Source of the DNA: a virus
Direction: 5' to 3' (one strand)
IMG/VR virus record: IMGVR_UViG_3300021599_000985
Location: 1-34,342 of that record
Length of the DNA: 34,342 nucleotides
Shown here: positions 30,001 to 34,342 of the stretch, piece after piece
How positions within the stretch are numbered: position 1 is the first letter of the stretch
Layout of the letters: each line of letters opens with the position of its first letter
The notes under the pieces: generated by a model
Databases searched by the model: none
Seen by the model: the letters and a program-made list of their open reading frames with translations, nothing else
Told to the model about the DNA's origin: nothing
Position numbers and translations under genes: made by a program

Positions 30001-31827
30001 TTAAATATTTGCAGATTGATACTCAGTATTATTAACTAGGTAGGCTGTTTGGTCATTCCCTAGGTCAGATTCTGTAATAGAAAAAGAAATGTCTGACACA
30101 GATAGCACATATTGCTTTGTATAAAGCTGGTAATGATTTGTGGCCTGCCCAGCAGTCAGGGCATCTGGGTAGAGGGCTATATTGCTATACAAATTACTTG
30201 TTCCAGAAACTGAGCCTGACTGATTAGAGTTAAACTTAATATTACTTGTTGCCGCTGAAGATAGCACTAAGACCATATGGTGTGGCATGCCTCTAGTTAA
30301 GAAGTCAGATATATTTGTTGCAGATGTGTAATCTACGCCATTTACATAAATATTAGATATGCCAGACTTATTGATTACTCCAGTAGAACTCCACTCAAAT
30401 ATTTTGGTATTACTAGAAAACAAAACATTTTGTAAAGATCCTGCTAAGGACGGGGTGAAGACAAACTCTATGGTTCTAAATTGAGTATTTGAGTCAACGC
30501 TAATACCTCCGCCGTTATACATTCTTAATCCATTATAATCATTATAAGAAATTATAGGATGATTATATCTTGACAGTCCGTAATCTAAAGATGAATATAT
30601 TCTGTCTGAAGAATTGTCTGCATAAAAATCTGTGTTCGAATAAAGGTCAAGTGAAATTGATCTTAACGCTGGCAGATCTTTTGAGGTGTCAGAAGAAGAC
30701 ATTGTTACCTTTAAATAAAGTAGTCCTGAAGATATTCCGTCATTTTTATTAAAAAATGGTATTGGAAAATTATTTTTACAATTTTGCCAGGCTGCGTTGT
30801 CCTGGCTGACCTGAACGATAATATTTTCAACATCGTCATCCCAGGATATTTGAGAGCTAGAAACATTTAAAGAGCTTGGGACTATAATGGTTTCTGTAAA
30901 AGTAAATGTTTTAGTAGAAGGACTTATTGTTTTTGCAAAAGTAATATAAGACTGATCTGTAGACATTACAACATTTTCATCAATAATTTGTGACCACGGC
31001 TTAGTCTCTGGATAAGAGTATCTTGCAACTGGTCTAATTTTTGAATGATTTAAGCTGAAGAAAATACCGCCGTCTGGGTATACTATTTGAGAGTAGTCTA
31101 GTTCTTTTATTCCTTCAGAGTAATGTTTAGCAATTTTTAATCCTGTTAAAGCATGTCTATAAAAAGAAACAGAGTCAATTACAAAATAATTATTTGGCAA
31201 AGACGGGCCTGTTTTCCAGGCTGTTGAATTGTTAGAAAAAACAAAATTATTCAATGAGGATGAAGAAACTAGATTTCCATTTATATACATAGATAAATTA
31301 TTTTTTGTATATATACAAACAACATGAATAGCTTTATTGTTTGAGTATTTATATCTTGTTTCGTTTAATCCTGCTTTAAATATAAGGTCTCCATTTTTAT
31401 AAAATACCCCAATATTTTCATCTGGATCTCCTATAATGGTTACTTGTGTATTGTTTGCATTTGGCAATTTTACCCAGGCCTCGATAGAAAATTGATTATC
31501 TGAATAATATTTGTTTGCAAGCCCTGGAGCTTCATACTCCATAATTGTAGTATCTGATACAAGTGTTCCATATATACCACCTGCAACTAATGGCATTATT
31601 TTAGACCCCGATATTCCAGAAACTGTTCCATTGTTAAAATTTCCAGAGTAGTCTAGGAGAGCTTGACCAGATATTTCTTCGTATGAAGTAAATGCATCTC
31701 GTAATGCTTGATATGTAGGATATGTAGAAATAATTTCATTATAATAATCAAACGTTCCAGATTTTACTTCATCTAGTGTGTAATAAGATACGGGGAAGTC
31801 AGCCAGTACGGTTCTAAAATATGACAT
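30001..31827 (-). CDS. LamG-like adhesin/tail protein
   Basis: 608 aa with two concanavalin-like (LamG/laminin-G) regions. The first spans about 80-240: NGTVSGISGSKI, FSIEAWVKLPNANNTQVTIIGD, LSMYINGNLVSSSSL, VIDSVSFYRHALTG. The second spans about 430-580: YNGLRMYNGGGISVD, RTIEFVFTPSLAGS, PHHMVLVLSSAAT, IALYPDALTAGQATNHY. Between them is a beta-sandwich stretch. Such proteins bind carbohydrates on the host surface. AGGAG precedes the ATG. It is the last gene of the right-hand adhesin cassette and lies upstream of the head genes, separate from the tail-tip set near 6-14 kb. Confidence 0.78.
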   Translation of the reverse strand: MSYFRTVLADFPVSYYTLDEVKSGTFDYYNEIISTYPTYQALRDAFTSYEEISGQALLDYSGNFNNGTVSGISGSKIMPLVAGGIYGTLVSDTTIMEYEAPGLANKYYSDNQFSIEAWVKLPNANNTQVTIIGDPDENIGVFYKNGDLIFKAGLNETRYKYSNNKAIHVVCIYTKNNLSMYINGNLVSSSSLNNFVFSNNSTAWKTGPSLPNNYFVIDSVSFYRHALTGLKIAKHYSEGIKELDYSQIVYPDGGIFFSLNHSKIRPVARYSYPETKPWSQIIDENVVMSTDQSYITFAKTISPSTKTFTFTETIIVPSSLNVSSSQISWDDDVENIIVQVSQDNAAWQNCKNNFPIPFFNKNDGISSGLLYLKVTMSSSDTSKDLPALRSISLDLYSNTDFYADNSSDRIYSSLDYGLSRYNHPIISYNDYNGLRMYNGGGISVDSNTQFRTIEFVFTPSLAGSLQNVLFSSNTKIFEWSSTGVINKSGISNIYVNGVDYTSATNISDFLTRGMPHHMVLVLSSAATSNIKFNSNQSGSVSGTSNLYSNIALYPDALTAGQATNHYQLYTKQYVLSVSDISFSITESDLGNDQTAYLVNNTEYQSANI

Positions 31828-31849
31828 AGACTTCTCCTATAATTATTGA

Positions 31850-32050
31850 TTAACTAACTGCTGTTATTTGTGTTTGCTTTTCTGCAATAAGTGCATTTAA
31901 AGTTTCAACCACTGCTGGATCTGGCTGAGTTTTTGCATTTTCCGCAATAAGTCTTACTTCAAAAGAGTACATCTGATACTCTAAGTTTCTTACCTCAGCT
32001 TGAGTAATTGCAGACTTTTCATCATCTGTTAGCTTTGTATATGTTGGCAT
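31850..32050 (-). CDS. Small helical protein of the adhesin cassette, unknown
   Basis: 66 aa: MPTYTKLTDDEKSAITQAEV and a following charged, leucine-spaced region (LEYQMYSFEVRLIAENA, VVETLNALIAEKQTQIT) suggest two amphipathic helices, probably a helical hairpin. AAGGAGAATAAA precedes the ATG, and the previous stop is 1 nt upstream. Two such small proteins stand in a row between the fibronectin-like and LamG-like genes. A role as assembly factor or minor structural subunit of the adhesins is inference only. Confidence 0.75.
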   Translation of the reverse strand: MPTYTKLTDDEKSAITQAEVRNLEYQMYSFEVRLIAENAKTQPDPAVVETLNALIAEKQTQITAVS

Positions 32051-32051
32051 T

Positions 32052-32252
32052 TTATTCTCCTTGTTCTATTTTTATTTTTTCAGACTCAACGGCTTGAATC
32101 TTTTTATTTATTTCTGAGATGCTGAAATTTATTTCAGCAATTTCCTCCTGATTTAAATCAGGGGTAATTTTATTACTATAGGTGTATTTTTCTCCGCCTA
32201 ATTTTTTTAAATACTGATCTATAAGTTCAATTTTACCTTCTTTTGTTATCAT
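32052..32252 (-). CDS. Small helical protein of the adhesin cassette, unknown
   Basis: 66 aa from the ATG at 32252 (MITKEGKIELIDQYLKKLGG). I prefer this start because AGGAG lies 8 nt upstream. A TTG at 32276 would add 8 residues but sits inside the previous gene without a ribosome site. The C-terminal half (NQEEIAEINFSISEINKKIQAVESEKIKIEQ) is a clear coiled coil. It is paired with the 66-aa gene that follows. Function is not recognised. Confidence 0.74.
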   Translation of the reverse strand: MITKEGKIELIDQYLKKLGGEKYTYSNKITPDLNQEEIAEINFSISEINKKIQAVESEKIKIEQGE

Positions 32253-32266
32253 ACCATATTCTCCTG

Positions 32267-34117
32267 TTATAGCCAACTAGAAAATGGGCCATTAACTGTG
32301 GCTCCAGTATTTGAGTCAGTTCCATATAATTGACATCTTAAATATCTAGAACTTGCGCTGTATGGAACATCTGGCACAGTTCCGTTAGATCTAACCAGAT
32401 AGTGCCAGTAGTATCCGTTGACTGTGGTAGCTGTATTGTAAGAAGTAGTAAAGTTTTTAGTACCATTATTAACTAGTGTTCCTCCGCCTGCCGCAGTTCT
32501 AACTTCCCAGTAAACACCTACAAGGTTTAAAGATCCGCCATAAGAGGTGCTTGATGGGTTGTCTATACCCCATTTAATGACTGAAGCAGTTCTTTCAAAT
32601 TGAACAGTTGGAGCCGAGTTAATAAATCCTGGTTGGGCAAGTGTTGTTGCTGATGTTGTTCCATCACTTCCATATCCGCCATAATTACTTCCATATCCAG
32701 TAATTGTGACATAGTATGTTGTGCTATTAGATAGTCCAGTTACTGAATAAGAGGTTGATGTTGTGCTTGTATTTACTATGTTATTTCCTCCGCTTGAAGT
32801 ACCGACCCAGACCCTGTAGCTATCTGTATAAGTTGTTGCACTCCATGAAATATTAAATGATGTAGAAGTAACGCTAGATGTGGACGGAGAAGGCGTTCCT
32901 GGTGCTGGATATGCAACAGTTGCAGAAGTTTTATATGCTCCGTATGGAGTCCATACGTTATTATCTCCTGATGCAGAAATGTATGCATAATACGTTGTTC
33001 CAGGATTAAAGTTTGAAGTAAACGTTACTGAAGTATTTGTTGTTTCTGCATCGTAAGAAACAGTAGGGTCTCCCGTCCAGTTAGATTGACTTACCCAATA
33101 TATTCTGTATTTTGTTGCATTTGTTGCTCCAGACCAAGAAACAAAAAAGCTTGTTTGGCTTATAGAAGACGATGCTGATGTTGGCGAAGTTGCGTTTGGC
33201 TGAACAAGAGTTCCGCTTCCTGTTCCATATGTAGAATATGTTGCGGCAGCTGCAACTGAAGGTTGATTTGATCCGTACCCTTGAGTTGTAGATGTTCGTG
33301 GATAAACAATATATGTTCTAGAGTTATCATCTGGAGGATTGTAAGTAAAACTAGTCAAAGTATTTCCAGTATTTGTATATAAAGATCCGTTTACATATAT
33401 GTCATACGAGACTGCTCCGACAGCTGCCGTCCAACTTAAAGACACTATTCTATTTGTATTAACAGCTCTTACAGAAAAAGAGGCTGATCCTGCTGTTCCA
33501 GATCCAGAAAATGTTCTTGCTCCTATATTTACAGAAGGCGCTCCTGCAGTTCCTCCATAAGTAGTTTCATAAGTAGTAGCATTTGAAACAGCTGTCCAGC
33601 TTCCGCTATAAGTTAAATTAGATACGTTAAAAGTAACTGTTGGGGCCGAGACAGATTGTGTTGTGTTTGTAGCAGACAAAGAGCTTACAAATGGAAGCAT
33701 TGTAATTCCTGTAGTTGCTGAAGTGGTTGTCTCGCCTCTTTGGTTGATAGCTTTTACCTTAACTCCAATTGTTTTATCTGCATCAGATGCTGTTGTTGTA
33801 TATGTGGATGCTGTTGCTCCTGATATATCTACGCCTGATCTTGTCCACTGATAAGTGTATGATGTTGGAGCATATGCATCGTCTGCGTTCCAAGAGCCTA
33901 CTGTTGTGCTATATGTACAACCAATTCTTCCGTTTGTCCCAGAGGATACAGTTATAGATGGGTTTGCTGAAGAACTTGGGAATTCTGGATAAGTAATTGC
34001 CCATGAACTACCATTAAATATCCAGGCTTGTTTAGCTGTTGACCAGGCAGAACCATTATAAAATTTTAATGATCTTTGTGTCTTCCAGTCAGTTCCATCA
34101 TATATTTTTAAAGTCAT
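32267..34117 (-). CDS. Multi-domain Ig/fibronectin-III-like virion protein
   Basis: 616 aa, very rich in Ser, Thr, Gly and Tyr. Three short tryptophan repeats open the protein (IYDGTDWKTQR, FYNGSAWSTAK, IFNGSSWAITY). An Ig-like module follows (SYTYQWTRSGVDISGATASTYT, residues about 85-125), then several fibronectin-III-like modules (SLSWTAAVGAVSYDIYVNG, FFVSWSGATNATKYRIYWVS, FNISWSATTYTDSYRVWVG with SYSVTGLSNSTTYYVTITG), and a unique C-terminal domain from about 510. Such modules decorate tails and capsids and assist weak surface binding. The start at 34117 has TAGGAA upstream and follows the previous stop by 8 nt. Confidence 0.82.
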   Translation of the reverse strand: MTLKIYDGTDWKTQRSLKFYNGSAWSTAKQAWIFNGSSWAITYPEFPSSSANPSITVSSGTNGRIGCTYSTTVGSWNADDAYAPTSYTYQWTRSGVDISGATASTYTTTASDADKTIGVKVKAINQRGETTTSATTGITMLPFVSSLSATNTTQSVSAPTVTFNVSNLTYSGSWTAVSNATTYETTYGGTAGAPSVNIGARTFSGSGTAGSASFSVRAVNTNRIVSLSWTAAVGAVSYDIYVNGSLYTNTGNTLTSFTYNPPDDNSRTYIVYPRTSTTQGYGSNQPSVAAAATYSTYGTGSGTLVQPNATSPTSASSSISQTSFFVSWSGATNATKYRIYWVSQSNWTGDPTVSYDAETTNTSVTFTSNFNPGTTYYAYISASGDNNVWTPYGAYKTSATVAYPAPGTPSPSTSSVTSTSFNISWSATTYTDSYRVWVGTSSGGNNIVNTSTTSTSYSVTGLSNSTTYYVTITGYGSNYGGYGSDGTTSATTLAQPGFINSAPTVQFERTASVIKWGIDNPSSTSYGGSLNLVGVYWEVRTAAGGGTLVNNGTKNFTTSYNTATTVNGYYWHYLVRSNGTVPDVPYSASSRYLRCQLYGTDSNTGATVNGPFSSWL

Positions 34118-34125
34118 CTGTATTC

Positions 34126-34342
34126 CTAGTAGAAGACATATAAATCGCCTGCTGCAGTTCCAGATGGTGGAGTGCCAGTGTTGTTATAAAATATTTTATT
34201 TGAATTAGCAGTATTTGTTCCATTTGAATATGCTGTTGCAGCAACAGTTACAGATCCTCCAAGTGCTACTGCGGACCCATTTACTGTAATAGATGAGTTT
34301 ACAAGTTTAGCATTTGTGATAGAACCATCTGCAATAGTTGGA
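34126..34342 (-). CDS. Tail fibre-like protein, C-terminal end; runs off the right edge
   Basis: The last 71 residues of an open frame that enters from the right edge and stops at TAG 34126. It reads PTIADGSITNAKLVNSS, then ITVNGSAVALGGSVTVAA and ends GTAAGDLYVFY. The short Gly/Ser/Thr repeats of the type ITVNGSAVALGGSV are common at the ends of phage tail-fibre and baseplate wedge proteins. The remaining part lies outside the window, so domain order and length are unknown. It belongs to the same operon as the fibronectin-like gene 8 nt downstream. Confidence 0.72.
   Translation of the reverse strand, partial: PTIADGSITNAKLVNSSITVNGSAVALGGSVTVAATAYSNGTNTANSNKIFYNNTGTPPSGTAAGDLYVFY

Noticed and set aside
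1-34342. tRNA genes, CRISPR arrays, integrase, attachment sites, insertion sequences
   Set aside because: Read through on both strands without seeing cloverleaf signatures, spaced direct repeats, recombinase motifs or terminal inverted repeats with transposase.

Overview
The window is one contiguous piece of a tailed double-stranded DNA phage genome (Caudoviricetes) of siphovirus type. It has a tape-measure gene, a tail-tube gene and gpG/gpGT-type tail chaperones, and no sheath gene. It is clearly AT-rich. Every gene I can support lies on the minus strand, so the map reads right to left in transcription order. The host is most likely an AT-rich actinobacterium (inference). The reasons are the tail-chaperone frameshift product, which looks like those of actinophages, and several genes with no Shine-Dalgarno sequence but a -10 box 6-8 nt before the ATG, the classic layout of actinobacterial leaderless mRNA. 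No integrase, repressor, tRNA, CRISPR array or IS element was seen.

Layout in transcription order. (1) 34342-30001: adhesin cassette, with a tail-fibre C-terminus, a fibronectin-III-like protein, two small helical proteins and a LamG-like protein. (2) 29934-25543: head module, with a small unknown protein, portal, prohead protease fused to a scaffold-like region, and major capsid protein. (3) 25434-21733: connector and tail-tube module, with a SAP/LEM-like small protein, adaptor, stopper, gp10-like neck protein, tail terminator and major tail protein. (4) 21634-14610: gpG/gpGT chaperones and a 2115-aa tape measure. (5) 14610-5970: tail tip and second adhesin set, including a 1083-aa hub-like protein and a 983-aa fibre ending in a Peptidase_S74-type self-processing chaperone. 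(6) 5884-4168: metallophosphoesterase, zinc ribbon, HTH protein, a 34-aa zinc-finger microprotein and a small acidic protein. (7) 4178-1: replisome, with a possible helicase loader, DnaB helicase, a small protein, CHC2/TOPRIM primase, gp32-like SSB, a Cys-rich small protein and the start of a DnaE-type polymerase. The terminase lies outside the window.

Regulation can be read unusually well. Near-consensus sigma-70-type promoters, most with a TGN extension of the -10, occur at the few intergenic gaps. Each of the four hairpin terminators is paired with a promoter within about 30 nt: after the capsid gene, after the tail-tube gene, after the whole late operon and after SSB. This splits the single-strand genome into separately dosed units around its most abundant products. 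Other points of interest are the unreported-size zinc-finger microprotein, a non-canonical -1 frameshift site, two long out-of-frame gene overlaps, a gp32-like SSB with no visible Cys-x2-Cys zinc-ligand pair, and an unrecognised charged insert in the tape measure.
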